64,000 nucleotides of DNA from Galeopsis tetrahit (lineage: Eukaryota; Streptophyta; Magnoliopsida; Lamiales; Lamiaceae). The DNA is taken from the NCBI GenBank assembly GCA_963675135.1, contig OY776124.1, positions 20,954,066-21,018,065 on the forward strand. Reading direction: 5' to 3'. Below are positions 44,384 through 56,300 of the stretch, one piece after another (positions within the stretch are counted from its first letter, which is position 1; every line of letters begins with the position of its first letter). The notes beneath the pieces were generated by a model. That model worked only from the letters and a program-made list of their open reading frames with translations, searched no databases and had not been told where the DNA came from. A program made the translations under genes and the position numbers.

Positions 44384-45816
44384 TTGACATGGCATCATTT
44401 GCAGCCAAATCAACGCTAGTATTGTCGAAAAATTGCTTGACAAATAAAGTTGTGTATAAAAGTGAAAAAGAAAAAATCAATAGTCCACTAAGAAGAATCA
44501 GAGATTAAAGTGTTATTAAAATTTTGTCCGAAAAAACACTTTTTAAGAATTTAATCTTGTCCAAAAAAATACTCTTTAAGAATAAAATCTGAAGTTAAGG
44601 AAAAATATACACACCTTTAAACCAAACAAAAACGAGAATAACTCAAAATAAAAAAGCAATCCAAAATTAACTAAAAGCATAAACAGGAAATTGAACTGCA
44701 ATTATCTAAAGGGGCACGGAGTATCATGATGGATCAAAAACATCATCCCATCGTTCCGACAAAACGCATTTCATTAGCAAATGGTGTCAAAAAGTGATCA
44801 ACAGTTAAGATTTGTGAAGCGATAACATTCAACTCGTCAATAACATAGTTTGGTGTTTGCAGTTAAAACTTGGGATGCACCATCCCCGGTCAAACGGGGG
44901 CCTTCATGCTTCTTCCAAATAGAGCAGGGCAGTCTGTCGAGGATGGGGCAAATAGATAACCGCAAGAGCAAGATTTAGAGTTGATTATCATGTGGAGTTC
45001 ATGATAATCGCCGTCAAAAGTATATCAAAATTTAGACACACCCACATTTGAAATAACATTTTAAAAAAACCATATATGATGATGAAAAGTGCTATCTTAT
45101 ATTTCTAGATAAATTTTTGTATGTTGATTGTTGAATTAAATTTTTAATTTTCAGATCAAAATTAAATTAAAGTTGTGATTTTATTATACAATTCAATCGT
45201 GGATATATGGTGATGTGTTTTATATTTGTATATTCAAAATATATTATGGTTACATGGCAAGAGAGGGGGCATTGTTTATTGGGTTCCAAAAAGAGTAGGA
45301 GTATAATACTCCAATAATAGTATAGAGTCTATTTTCCAGTACTAGAAAATAAAAATACTCATACTTTGAGAAGAAAAGCGAAAATTTCAGAGTAAAAACA
45401 GCGGAATATGCGTGTTTGACCATTCACAGTCATTAAAAGCCTTCCCCACCGTTGACTGCCCCCCAACACTTTCCATTCCCCCACTTGCACATCAATTACG
45501 TTCCTTTCATTCCTCTTTATTAAAATAAGGATAACATTTTTCTATATTAATTTCACCTCACTTTCTCAATATTTTACCCATTATTAATTATTATAGATTA
45601 TTACTTTTTAAAAGTTAATTATATATACACAATTTTAATATTAAATAAATGTGAGCTAATTTATTATGGAACCATTACGCGTGTATAAATAACTTATGCA
45701 TTAAGTTAATTAATTAATTAATTAATTAATATATATATATATATAGAGGTAATAAGTGTCGGTAGACTTTATTTTTAGATTATATAACATCATATTGTAT
45801 ATATATATTTTTTTTA
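44384..45816. other. Spacer without recognisable genes
   Basis: AT-rich, with a (ttaa)n/(ta)n stretch at 45703-45745. There are no domain-bearing frames. Confidence 0.5.
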
Positions 45817-45930
45817 GACGAAGTTGGATAGCTCAAGTGGTTAGAGCACCACTACCTAGGCTTTAGATCCTGGGTTCGTGTCATGGGGAGGGGAAAAGGG
45901 ATGGGTATTTAATATAATTAAAAAAAAACT
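45817..45930 (+). mobile_element. tRNA-derived SINE, copy 2
   Basis: Box A-like ggatagctcaagtggttaga, then gcaccactacctaggcttta, box B-like gggttcgtgtcatgg, gggatgggtatttaa and an A-run. Same family as 10561-10695, here with a single box A, so this copy shows the unduplicated arrangement. Confidence 0.75.
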
Positions 45931-46306
45931 TATTTTTTTAATTAATTAAGAGATGCAAATATTTTTTTGATAAACATAGTGAACACATGATTTATGAAGG
46001 TAGTGAGTTTCATTAAAAAAAAATCACAATTGAGTTCTATATAATTACTCAGATTAGTAATATTCAAATAAATTTGGTCAAATGTTGAGGTCAAAGATAA
46101 ATTAGATAGAATAATACTTAGGTATAATTGGTTATATTTATACAATTGAAATTATACTTTAATGAATTGAGTCAAATGTTGATTCAATGATTAAATTGAA
46201 TAAATTAAACATTAAAATTTAAATATATATATACACTCAATTGCATATAAAATTTTATCAATTCGATAAATAAAAAATTAAAATCCAAATGTATGTTACG
46301 CACCCT
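45931..46306. other. AT-rich spacer
   Basis: No gene or transposon end recognised. Confidence 0.5.
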
Positions 46307-46315
46307 CATTATTAA

Positions 46316-46560
46316 GGGTTGGTCTGCTATGGACTCGAGTGCATGTTGTGCACCCTAGTCCATGTTGCACTTTTCAGTTTACTGACTTACACTTTTTGAT
46401 AAATGATGTTGCACTTTTCAATTATTAAACTGTATAATAATATTTTTAGTAATAATTAAAAAGTGTAACACCATTTACCAAAAAGTGTAAATTAGTAAAC
46501 TGAAAAATGCACATGGACTAGGGTGCACAACATGCACTCGAGTGCATACTAGACTTTACC
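46316..46560. mobile_element. Palindromic MITE with 9-bp target duplication
   Basis: The two halves are near-perfect inverted repeats (ctcgagtgcatgttgtgcac, agtccatg, gcacttttcagtttac and tacactttttg recur inverted). Flanks are cattattaa on both sides (46307-46315 and 46561-46569). The 9-bp duplication and long TIRs suggest a Mutator-related MITE. Confidence 0.8.
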
Positions 46561-46569
46561 CATTATTAA

Positions 46570-46999
46570 TGTCAAAAAATGACATTCTATCTCAAAAGTA
46601 AAAAATATATCATCTCAAACTATATATCCATAACACATGTATTTTATTGAAATATGTATTATTTAGTAATTGACATTTATTGAAATGTTGGTTACTCACT
46701 GAAAAGTGCATTATTTAGATTTTAAATAAAGAAAGCAACGCGCATACTTTACAAATAAAAGAAATTATGAATAAACACATTAAATACGTGATCATTCCTA
46801 TTGATAGGGTAGCATTTGATTTAGGGTTCCACCGTCCAAGTAATGTAATATTGACCAAAATTATCATATTATTTGTAATGGAGAAGTAATAACCTATCTA
46901 AAATCTTTAATAATAGTCGAAACCCAAATAATATTATAGTAATATGTTAATAATATAAAAGAGAAATTAAAGTAATATAGAAATGACCGAAAATAAATG
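46570..46999. other. AT-rich spacer upstream of the PP2C gene
   Basis: No repeat or gene recognised; distal promoter sequence of the PP2C gene may lie here. Confidence 0.4.
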
Positions 47000-47007
47000 A
47001 AAAATCA

Positions 47008-47018
47008 TTGACTTGACT
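47008..47018 (+). promoter_or_regulatory. Overlapping W-boxes upstream of the PP2C gene
   Basis: TTGACTTGACT contains two TTGACT W-box words (47008-47013 and 47013-47018), about 90 bp upstream of the TATA box. W-boxes bind WRKY factors and are common in wound- and defence-induced promoters, which fits known AP2C genes. Occupancy is inference. Confidence 0.5.
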
Positions 47019-47098
47019 GTTGAGCGAGTTGTTAACAAACAGCGCGTGAATATTAAAAAAACCTGATAAACGACACCGTATTTAAGATCATCACGGGC

Positions 47099-47108
47099 TA
47101 TATAAAGC
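47099..47108 (+). promoter_or_regulatory. TATA box of the PP2C gene
   Basis: ctatataaag lies in the short palindrome gggctatataaagccc, about 110 bp before the start codon. This leaves a leader of about 80 nt that is purine-rich. Confidence 0.7.
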
Positions 47109-47215
47109 CCCCAATTATCACACCCTCGAAAATCATTCAATTTCACTGAAACAAACAGAAGAAGCAGCAGAAATCAACAAGAAAAATTCAACGATAAATT
47201 CAAGGCAAGAAAATC

Positions 47216-48903
47216 ATGCATTGTGCTGTAGCTGCAGTAAGCTCGCCGATATTCACGCCGTCGCCGAGAAAGATGTCGCCGGTTTTCTGCAAGGCCGCCG
47301 CAGCTCCTCCGCCGCTGTCGATCTCTTCTTCTCCGTCTTCGTTTGCGCTCAAACAAATAGCTAAACCGTTGAGCGGAGGAGCAGAGGAGGAAGTAGGACC
47401 GTCGAAGATATCGCCGATTTTGAAGAGGAAAAGGCCGGGGAGGATTGATATTCCCGTAGCGGCGAGTTTGAGGTTTGAAGGTAGTAAAACGACATCTGAT
47501 TTGGATAGGTCGAGTGAGATGGTATTTGAAGGGGAGGGGTACTCGGTGTATTCTAAAAGAGGGAGAAGAGGTGGCGTTTTGGAAGATCGCTACGCTGCCG
47601 TTTTAGACCTTCAAGGGGATTCTAAACAGGTTTGTTTTCCCAACTTTATACCTTCGAATGTTTTTATATTTTCGCTTTTAGTTGTTTTTGTCGATTTATT
47701 TTATGCTGCTGAATGATTTAATTGAAATGATGATTGTTAATGGATCTTCTATGTATTAGAAACCAAAATCATAAAAAGAATTGTGAAATTTTATTAGGTC
47801 TGATTTAGGAATTGAGGAATGAGGAGTATTAACACTGATTCAAAATCTTCTTTTCCTTTGGTGTGTTGAGCAGTGTTATGTTTTCATGGAACGGGGATTA
47901 TGCATCGATTTTTAAATAGTGATGAAAAGTGGCATAAATAACAGAAATTCAATATAATTAGAGGAGCACAATGAGAAAATAGTAATTTTTTCTCTCTTTA
48001 ATTTCTTGTTGATCATGTTATTCTAAATCGGTATCAATGTGATTACAGGCTTTCTTTGGTGTATTTGATGGTCATGGGGGAGCAGGAGCAGCAGAATTCG
48101 CATCAAAGAATTTAGAGAAGAACATTATGAATAAAGTGTCTAAAGGAATCGAAGAGGCCGTGAAGGAAGGGTACCTCACCACAGATTCCGATTTCCTGAA
48201 AGAAGAAACCCGAGGTGGGACTTGTTGTGTAACAGCATTGATTCACGAAGGAGATCTTGTCGTTTCGAATACAGGAGATTGTCGTGCTGTTATGAGCCGA
48301 GGAGGAGTTGCTGAATCCCTTACAGTTGATCATAGGCCTTCATTGGATAAAGAAAGAAAGAGGATTGAGAATTTGGTGAGCATTATGCCCATTTTTTGTT
48401 CAAAATGGAAGTGATTGTGGTTGGAATGAATTTGAGTTTATGCTAATTGGTATTTAAATTTCTATGTATAGGGTGGGTATGTTGATTGCTGCCATGGTGT
48501 TTGGAGAGTACATGGGTCTCTTGCTGTATCAAGAGCGATTGGCGATCGTCATCTTAAGAAATGGGTGACGGCTGAACCTGAAACTAAAGTATTCAAGATT
48601 AGACCAGAACTTGAGTTCTTGATCCTGGCCTCTGATGGCCTATGGGACTATGTAAGAACTTATACAAAATTCTGCCTATTAACATTATTAAATGAATGAA
48701 GCATTGGGTGTTGAATTGTTTAGTGTTGTTTGTTGCAGGTTAGCAATCAAGAAGCAGTGGATGTAGTTCGATCTCTCTGTGTTGGTGTGGAGAAGCCAGA
48801 ATCGTTCTCTGCTTGCAAGAAACTCGTCGATTTATCGCTTACGAGAGGTTCTCTTGATGATATAAGCATTATGGTTATTCAATTAGATCAATTCATTCAA
48901 TGA
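47216..48903 (+). CDS. Protein phosphatase 2C, clade B (AP2C type), four exons
   Basis: Exons are 47216-47629, 48049-48375, 48472-48651 and 48739-48903, all GT-AG and phase 0, giving 361 residues. The Ser/Ala/Pro-rich N-terminus leads to a MAP-kinase docking-like motif, KRKRPGRIDIPV (residues 70-81). The PP2C domain follows: YSVYSKRGRRGGVLEDRYAA (E123/D124), FFGVFDGHGG (D145), GGTCCVTALI, NTGDCRAVMSRGG, GSLAVSRAIGD, LILASDGLWDY (D302) and GSLDDISIMVIQL (D347/D348). These are the metal-binding acidic residues. AP2C1/PP2C25-type enzymes are Ser/Thr phosphatases that inactivate stress MAP kinases in nucleus, cytoplasm or plastid. The usual MED reads LED here. The start fits the TATA box and leader. 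AATAAA overlaps the stop (48903-48908). No defect seen. Confidence 0.95.
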
Positions 48904-48908
48904 ATAAA

Positions 48909-50678
48909 ACTTCTCTGTGATCTGGTATGTGCAAAAGTGCAACAAGTGAAGGGAATTTGCAAGCAGAAAGAAGATATAGATTATATCATTAGGATTGTAG
49001 ATTATTCCTCCATATTCTAACTTAACATACTTTGATTAACATTACTCAATCAATTGTGAAGTTGTAGAACTTTAATCTAAACACCATTTATTGGCATGTC
49101 TTAAATTATATGTATCACTTTATGCCTTCCATTTACTTTATATACAAGATTTTTTCATATATATAACTATAATTGAAACCTGTTTTTAAAATATTGAAAT
49201 GATTTTGTGGAAGATGATGCATTAGTGTGGTTAAGATGGAGAAAGTTGACTATAACCACCCAGAACTGAGAAACGTGTTTAGTGATTGGGAAATTTAATT
49301 TAGAGGTGAATTTTTATTCAAAGGAAAGAGATGGGAATATAAAGCATTAGTAGTATTTAATGGGTCCACATGGTCAGGTCTGGCAGCTGTTGTGGGAAGG
49401 CAATTAACTGGAACATGGACTTTTATTTATAAAAACAATTAATTATGTGGGAAGGCAATTAACTGGAACATGGACTTTTATTTATAAAAACAATTAATTA
49501 TGGAGTCTTATCATTTGGAATTATTAGTGAATTTTGTCATATTAAACCTAAAATTTATTTGTTTATTTGTAATATCTTGTAATCGTTATGGGCAAATGCT
49601 TCAATTAAAAAAAATACTGTTTGCAATCACTTATTTTAAGAAACACCACATCCACACCGAACTCAATAAATCTATACAATAAATAATTAAATATATACTC
49701 TATTTTTCCTATTATTTGACGTTTTTTGAGCTAAACATTTTGAAATTGTTTTAGCAATTTTCTACACTTCTCCATAAATTACATACATACGTAATTAACG
49801 TATTCCTAAAATTTCAACTTTTTATACACCTTCTTTCATAATAGTTAAAAGAAATTATTTATTATTTTCTGTTATTTTCTTTCATAATAGTTAAAAGAAA
49901 TTATTTATTATTTTCTTTTATTTTCACTCAATCGTTTTCCTCATTTTTCTTTGAACTCTGCTTTACTTCACGGGTTGAAAAAACATAACTATTACTCCGT
50001 ATTAATTTTTTTGATATATTTATTTAATTTGATTAAATAATAACAATTGTATTCATCTTTTTGTTATGGAACACTCCATTATATATGTGCAATATATTTT
50101 CTATTAAACTTATTTATAAATTATAAATAATACTCCGTATGTGTTTTGAAGTATATTGTATTTTCTTTTAATCGTTGCTCTCTTAATTAATTTTGTGACC
50201 ATGTATAATTAAGAAATGCTTATTACATAGGAGTAATATTTACATTACGTAGAAATAGAAAATTAGAAATCGATTGAACTTAATTGATTCTTCTTTTAAT
50301 TGGAGTTCTTATTTGAATTTGAATTTTAGAATACAGATTAATAAAAAAAAAATATATGATAGTGTCATAGCTTGGATAGAAATTAGAGGATTATGATGTT
50401 TAAAATATATGTTAGATTTAAGTGAAGATAACTGAGTACCCAAGAGAATTCACATACATAAAATAAGTGTGACGGAGATGTGCATATTTCGTTAGATGTG
50501 TTGTAAAATAAGGAGAGATATAGTGAAGGACAAAGAAATTTGTAGGTGTTGCACCATTGAGATTTGCGGTAAAACACAGGTCTATATGTGCACATGTACG
50601 TCGAGTGGAGTTGATGAAGAATAGCACAAGAGAAATCAAAGAAAACATGACTTGAAATCATATAAAAATTTGACAACA
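48909..50678. other. 3' flank and AT-rich spacer
   Basis: No gene recognised. A 54-bp block (gtgggaaggcaattaactgg...) occurs twice in tandem at about 49393-49502. A second block (ttctttcataatagttaaaa...) is doubled at about 49830-49920. Confidence 0.6.
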
Positions 50679-50695
50679 AATAGGCTCGCCTACTT

Positions 50696-51543
50696 TTTTT
50701 TTTTTTTTTTTGACAATAGGTAGAATTACAGATAGGGAATAAATTACATTTCAACACCCTCACCTATCCTTAAAGTAGAGTTCTACCAAAAGACCACATA
50801 ATTCCAAACTCAATCGTGAAAGGGTGGAAGGGTCATTGAGCAAGTCAACATTCCTTGAAACTCCGCGATCTAAGAAGATAGCAAATCGGCTCCAGAGAAG
50901 GAACAGATTGTCGCACACAACGACTCGTACTACAAATCTTCCAAATCTAATAAGTACGGACCCAAGGGCTACCAGCTCCAACAGGCACAACAAAGCGCCA
51001 CCATGGGAAAACCCGTAAACGGGAAGAAAACCCATCTCATCAGGGAGGAAACCATAACAACATGGGAAAACTAAAATACAATAGATGGAAAATAACAGCG
51101 TAGGAAGAAAAAGACACTAAAAGAACACCGGATATAAACTAGAAAACAAACTAAAATAATATGCAAAAGCATAAAAACGAAAATAAAATAAAATGGGATC
51201 AAACGGATGACTCACCCGATCGGCCACCGTGGCTCCGACGGGGAGATTCACCCATTGATCCCAACAAAATCCCTGAAAATAACTCCTTCACCCACTGAAA
51301 AATCTGAACATAGCGGCGGCGCTACAGGCGGCGATGCAGCAATAAAAGAGGTCGCGGCGGAATGGGCGGTGATGCAGCGGTGCAGAGTACTTTTCCAACA
51401 GAAACGATGGGCGGCGATAGTTTTGGTGTGTGAAGAAAGGCTGTAGTGGGATGTGAAGAGGGGCGGTAGTGGGCGGTGGTGGTTTGGGGATTTTTAGAGA
51501 GAGAAGCTCTCAGTCCCACCGCTTCGTTAGAGAGTCCTTACTT
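50696..51543 (-). mobile_element. Short LINE-type retroposon, TSD-flanked
   Basis: The minus-strand element ends in a poly(A) tail (T-run to 50711). It is flanked by the 17-bp duplication aataggctcgcctactt (50679-50695 and 51544-51560). Its 5' part is C-rich (ccaccaccgcccac), and the middle contains gggatcaatgggtgaatc and cggtggccgatcgggtga, shared with 18052-18750. A 91-codon frame (51035-50760) has no known domain. No endonuclease or RT remains, so the element must have been mobilised by another LINE. Confidence 0.8.
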
Positions 51544-51591
51544 AATAGGCTCGCCTACTTAAAGAGACAAGCAATTGGAGAAAATCAATTA

Positions 51592-52510
51592 TGTTGTGTT
51601 TGGATGGAGGAATTTGATTTGAGGAGGTATTTCAAATGAAAGGTTTTGAAAATAGATGGATTTCAAATGACATGGTTTTAGAGAGGATTTAAAATCCTCT
51701 CAATTTTAACTAAAAAATATGCTTAGGATTTTAAATCCATTCATTTCATTTTTAATCCAAACAAGGGGAGTGGATTTGAAATCCATAGATCAAATCTCTC
51801 CATCCAAACGGAGCCTTAGGTTGTGTTTGGATTGAGGAATTTGATTTGAGGAGGTAGTTGAAATGAATAGTTTTGAAAATAAATGGATTTCAAATGACAT
51901 GGTTTTAGAGAGGATTTAAAATCCTCTCAATTAAAAAAAATATGCTAAGGATTTTAAATCCATTCATTTACTTTTTAATCCAAATAAGTGGAGTGGATTT
52001 GAATGGTGGATTTGAAATCCATTGATCAAATCTCTCCATCCAAATGGAGCCTTAGGTTGTGTTTGGATGGAGGAATTTGATTTGAGGAGGTAGTTGAAAT
52101 GAATGGTTTTGAAAATAGATGGATTTCAAATGACATGGTTTTAAGGAGGATTTAAAATCCTCTCAATTTAAAAAAATAAGCTAAGGAATTTAAATCCATT
52201 CATTTACTTTTTAATCCAAATAAATTGAGTGGATTTGAATGGTGGATTTGAAATCCATTGATCAAATCTCTCCATCCAAATGGAGCCTTAGGTTGTGTTT
52301 GGATGGGGGGATTTGATTTGAGGATGTATTTCAAATGAAATGATTTAAAAATAGATGGATTTCAAATGACATGGTTTTGATTTAAAATCCTCTCAATTTT
52401 AACTAATAAATGTGTGGATATAAATCTAAGTATTTGAAATCCATTCATAACCCAAACAAGTGAAGTGGATTTGGATTGTGAATTTCAAATCCATAGACCA
52501 AATCTCCATT
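51592..52510. mobile_element. Tandem array of four Tourist-like MITEs
   Basis: Units start ggttgtgtttggatgg at 51592 (first base changed), 51819, 52055 and 52291. The first three end ccatccaaa(c/t)ggagcc, and each is joined to the next by a single TTA (51816-51818, 52052-52054, 52288-52290). The fourth is worn at its right end. Each unit is about 225-235 bp with inverted ends. There is no coding capacity. Confidence 0.85.
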
Positions 52511-52890
52511 TAGTTTACTTTGATTATTTGGAAGTAAAAACTTGGCTGACATGTTTGTTTGTCTAGATGCACTGATTCCAACAAGAAAAAAAAAACAAAT
52601 TCCATTGAAATTTTACCCTAATAATATTGCTTTCGTGTAGTTATGAGACTGTCTCACATAAGACCTATTCTTTTGTAAAATACCAACATATTGAAAATTT
52701 GAGAGAGTCTTGTATGAGATCATATCAATGATTTTAATCCGTGATACACGTCCTTCTATATTTAGAGTCAAACTTACGTGTATCCAATTGTATGATGTAA
52801 TTGAACCACCGCTTTAATTTAATTTTAATGTGGAGAATCAAATTAAATTTAATTGAACAATTGAAAATATATTAAAATCACGTCCTTCTA

Positions 52891-53139
52891 AGGTTGCGTT
52901 TGGATGGAGGGATTTGATTTGAGAAAGTATTTCAAATGAAAAGTTTTAAAAGTAAATGAATTTCAAATGACATGATTTTAGTGAGAGTGAGGATTTGAAA
53001 TCTCTCTCAATTTTAACTAAAAAGTGTATGGACACAAATCTAAGTATTTGAAATCCACTCATAATCCAAACACGTGGAATGGATTTGGGCTGTGGATTTA
53101 AAATCCATAGGCCCAAATCCACCCAACCAAACGCAACCT
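52891..53139. mobile_element. Fifth, separate copy of the same MITE family
   Basis: Starts aggttgcgtttggatggagg and ends ccaaccaaacgcaacct, with an interior like the array units. The flanking bases do not give a clean TTA duplication. Confidence 0.75.
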
Positions 53140-53392
53140 TAAAATCTAATTGCAAGGTACACATATAACACTTAACCTTATATGAAATGTTTCATACATG
53201 AATTATAGCTAATATAGGTAAATTGGGGCAAAGATTCAGAGGTAAAACATGACCTACAAATTTTTAAAAACTGTTTTAATTAGCCTATTTCATGTGTAAA
53301 ATATTTTACACAAATATTAGTTCCACGTGGAATTTTTTTTTTTTTTTTTTTTTTGAGCAAAAAGGGTAAAAAATTTATTCACTCAAAAAACG

Positions 53393-56300
53393 TTAATCCC
53401 GAAGGATAAACGCTATACATCGCTTACAAGCATAAAATCCTATCATGGTTCTATTCTCATCCCTATACAATATTTCTCTACAAATCCGCCTACAACGCCT
53501 CTTGGACGTGCCCATAGGCGTGCCCAAAAGGATTACATAGAAACATCTATCAAAACACTTATTCAAGTGCACTCCAGAATTAATGGTCAGCATCAAGGCT
53601 GGCCCAAAAATCAGCCACAAATCAGACCCCAAAAAAACTGCTTTCACTACAAAAAACAGCATCTTGATGGTCCGAAAACTTCCACAATTACTACCTTTGG
53701 CCAACAGTAAAACAGGTCCAAAAAACAGCACCATCACAGCCCCAACCATGCTCCTACACATGAGGTTTGCCCCTAAGAAAACCCTTTTAACCTTCCTCCA
53801 TACGCTCATCATAATCAATAGAGGCATTGGTTTCGTGCCCTTTTTTCGATCCTTCGACATTGTCTTCGATCCTTCTCCAACTTCGAAGTGGCCACCCTTA
53901 TCCTTGCCATCCGAACTTTGTTCCTTGTCCGGTCCAACCTTCACCATCCCATGCTTTCTATTCCCTCTTTTCTCTTTGAATTTCCCATTTGAACCCTCAA
54001 AGTTTTCATGCACTTGAGGCTTACCTTTGATGGCATTTCCCTCCACATCTTCTACATGTATTTCACGACCATCCTCTTCTTCTTCCAGCCCACTCAATGC
54101 TGGGAACCTTCCACTCTTTACTTCAACCTCATTTGCTCCATTCTTCATCAGGCCCAAGTTAGTACCCTTGCTGCCCCTTTTTCTATATCCCACCTTCTCA
54201 AATCCATCACCATCCTTTGTGGCCTCAAATTTCTTCTTGTCCAGCTTGTTCACCATGATGTTTTCCATAGGCACACAACCATACATTTGATGTCCAAACT
54301 TTCGGCATTTAACACAATACTTCGGCTCTGATTCATACTCAATTTTCTACATCCATTCACTCTCCCCCAGTTGTACATCCACTTCCCTTGTCAAGGAAAG
54401 GGCTGCATCAACCTCCACCAATACCCTAACATATATGATATTCTTTCCTTAGTATTGGATAACCTATCCGTGTACAAAGGCTTGCCCACAAACGATGAAA
54501 TCTGCTCAATTACCTTATTATTCCAGCAACAAAGAGGTAGATTCCTTAGCTTGATCCGGGCATCATGGAGATCTCGTAATCGTCGAACTGAAATGCTCTA
54601 GGCATTTTTTTAAGCAGCAGCGTACGCCCCCATACCATGGGCCTCCATTTAACACCTTAGCAACATGTTCCTCCATCTAAAGTTTGAATAATATCCAACC
54701 ACTATCGTGCGATTTTTTATGAATCTAGACACGGAACTAGAGCTATTTGCTCGTATTCGGTTATCTCATACTGAACACCCCAAGATTTGCAAATATGATT
54801 AAGACCTTGCATACCTGGGAATCGGCCTAAAAATATCCAATAAGCGAGTGATCCCATTCCATAGACACCAACTCCGTTGGGATTATCACCTTGTTAGCAC
54901 TTGGTGGAATGTACTGCAGCCTGAACTCATATTGTAGCTCCCTATTGCCTTTGATTCGATCCTTCAATTAACCATTCGACCAAGCCTTCGTCTCCATGGA
55001 CTTTTTCCCACCTGTAACAGCGTGTGTTTCATCGTTATGTCCCTTCTTGTCCGCAATTCCAGTGTTGGACGAAGCAAGTTCCTTCCCATCAACAATGGCG
55101 TCTCCATTGATCGCACGCTTCAACCATTGCTTCGCTTTGAACTTTTGCATACGATTCTTACCATCACCATTGATAGATTCATTTCCTTCAACCATCATGG
55201 TAGTTTCATCAATGTCAGTTTCGTCCATGGCAGTTTCTTCATCTTCTTCAGCCTGAATCAAAGCAGTTACAACCGCCTCTTCCACCTGAGATGCAGCGCG
55301 CACACTCTGACCATTCATACCTTGATCGGAGTCATATTCAGATTCAACATCGTCTGAAGAATTGCCATCGGAGCCTTCCTTCCCAATCTCCTCACGCGTT
55401 GATTTTTTGCAGATTTCCTCCACCATCTCCCCCATCATAGTTCTTGGGGATTTTTCTTTCCTATTCCTCCCTTTCTTGGACGTATTTGCAGCGTCCATCG
55501 CCACCACATCCAGTTTATGTTGGATTTTTGAAGTACGAACACCATGCTCGTAGCAGCGGAAGTTTAAAAATTGTTCACCAACACAGATTCCTGATATGAC
55601 TGTATAACATAATTAAAAGAAAATTAAAACATTAATATTCCTTACTTGTGATTCGTATGCGAGATCCTCTACTACGGTATCCACGTAATCCTCGTCTACG
55701 AACTTCTGATCTAAATTGGAATTCTCTAAAAGAACTCGCTAGGAGAATTCTATATAGAGAACCGGAGAAATATTATGAGTGATTAAATTCTTACTACTCA
55801 GAACCTCTAACCCTAGAGGTATTTATATAGTAAAATAGAAACCCTATCTGTGCACATGGGCTTGAGCCCAAGTATATATTTTACCATATTTATGATATAC
55901 CCAATATATCATCTTATTAATTAAATCTAATTTAATTAAATAAATTATAATTCTATCAAATAGAATTATTATAAATTTCTCCATAAATTTAATATCTTGA
56001 TCAAATCAATGTTTAATTCATCCAACTTTAATTCGTAAATTAGGATTACTTGTTGTGTGACCCATAGGCCCTCACATATCAAGCGATTAGTCAAACTAAC
56101 GGGTCTTAGCAGAACCCTAGACAATGAACCAGACAATCTCAATATGTGAGGTACGTTGCGAGAAAATAGCAACAACCTGTAATGTGAAGCTCACAATGAT
56201 ATTATGATCCTTTCATTCACGAATACTCCGATTAAATCTAGAACATGATGATGTGTCTATTCCAATAATTTAATCACGTTATCTCATTCTACTAATTGAT

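Noticed and set aside
47216..47716. Single-exon 166-residue reading of the first PP2C exon
   Set aside because: The frame runs into intron 1; a consensus GT at 47630 and phase-0 continuation at 48049 give the full PP2C domain.
50760..51035. 91-codon minus-strand ORF as a gene
   Set aside because: It sits wholly inside a TSD-flanked, poly(A)-tailed retroposon and has no recognised domain.
53583..54331. Plus-strand ORFs opposite the LINE
   Set aside because: Antisense shadows of ORF1, which has the zinc knuckle and DUF4283 signatures on the minus strand.
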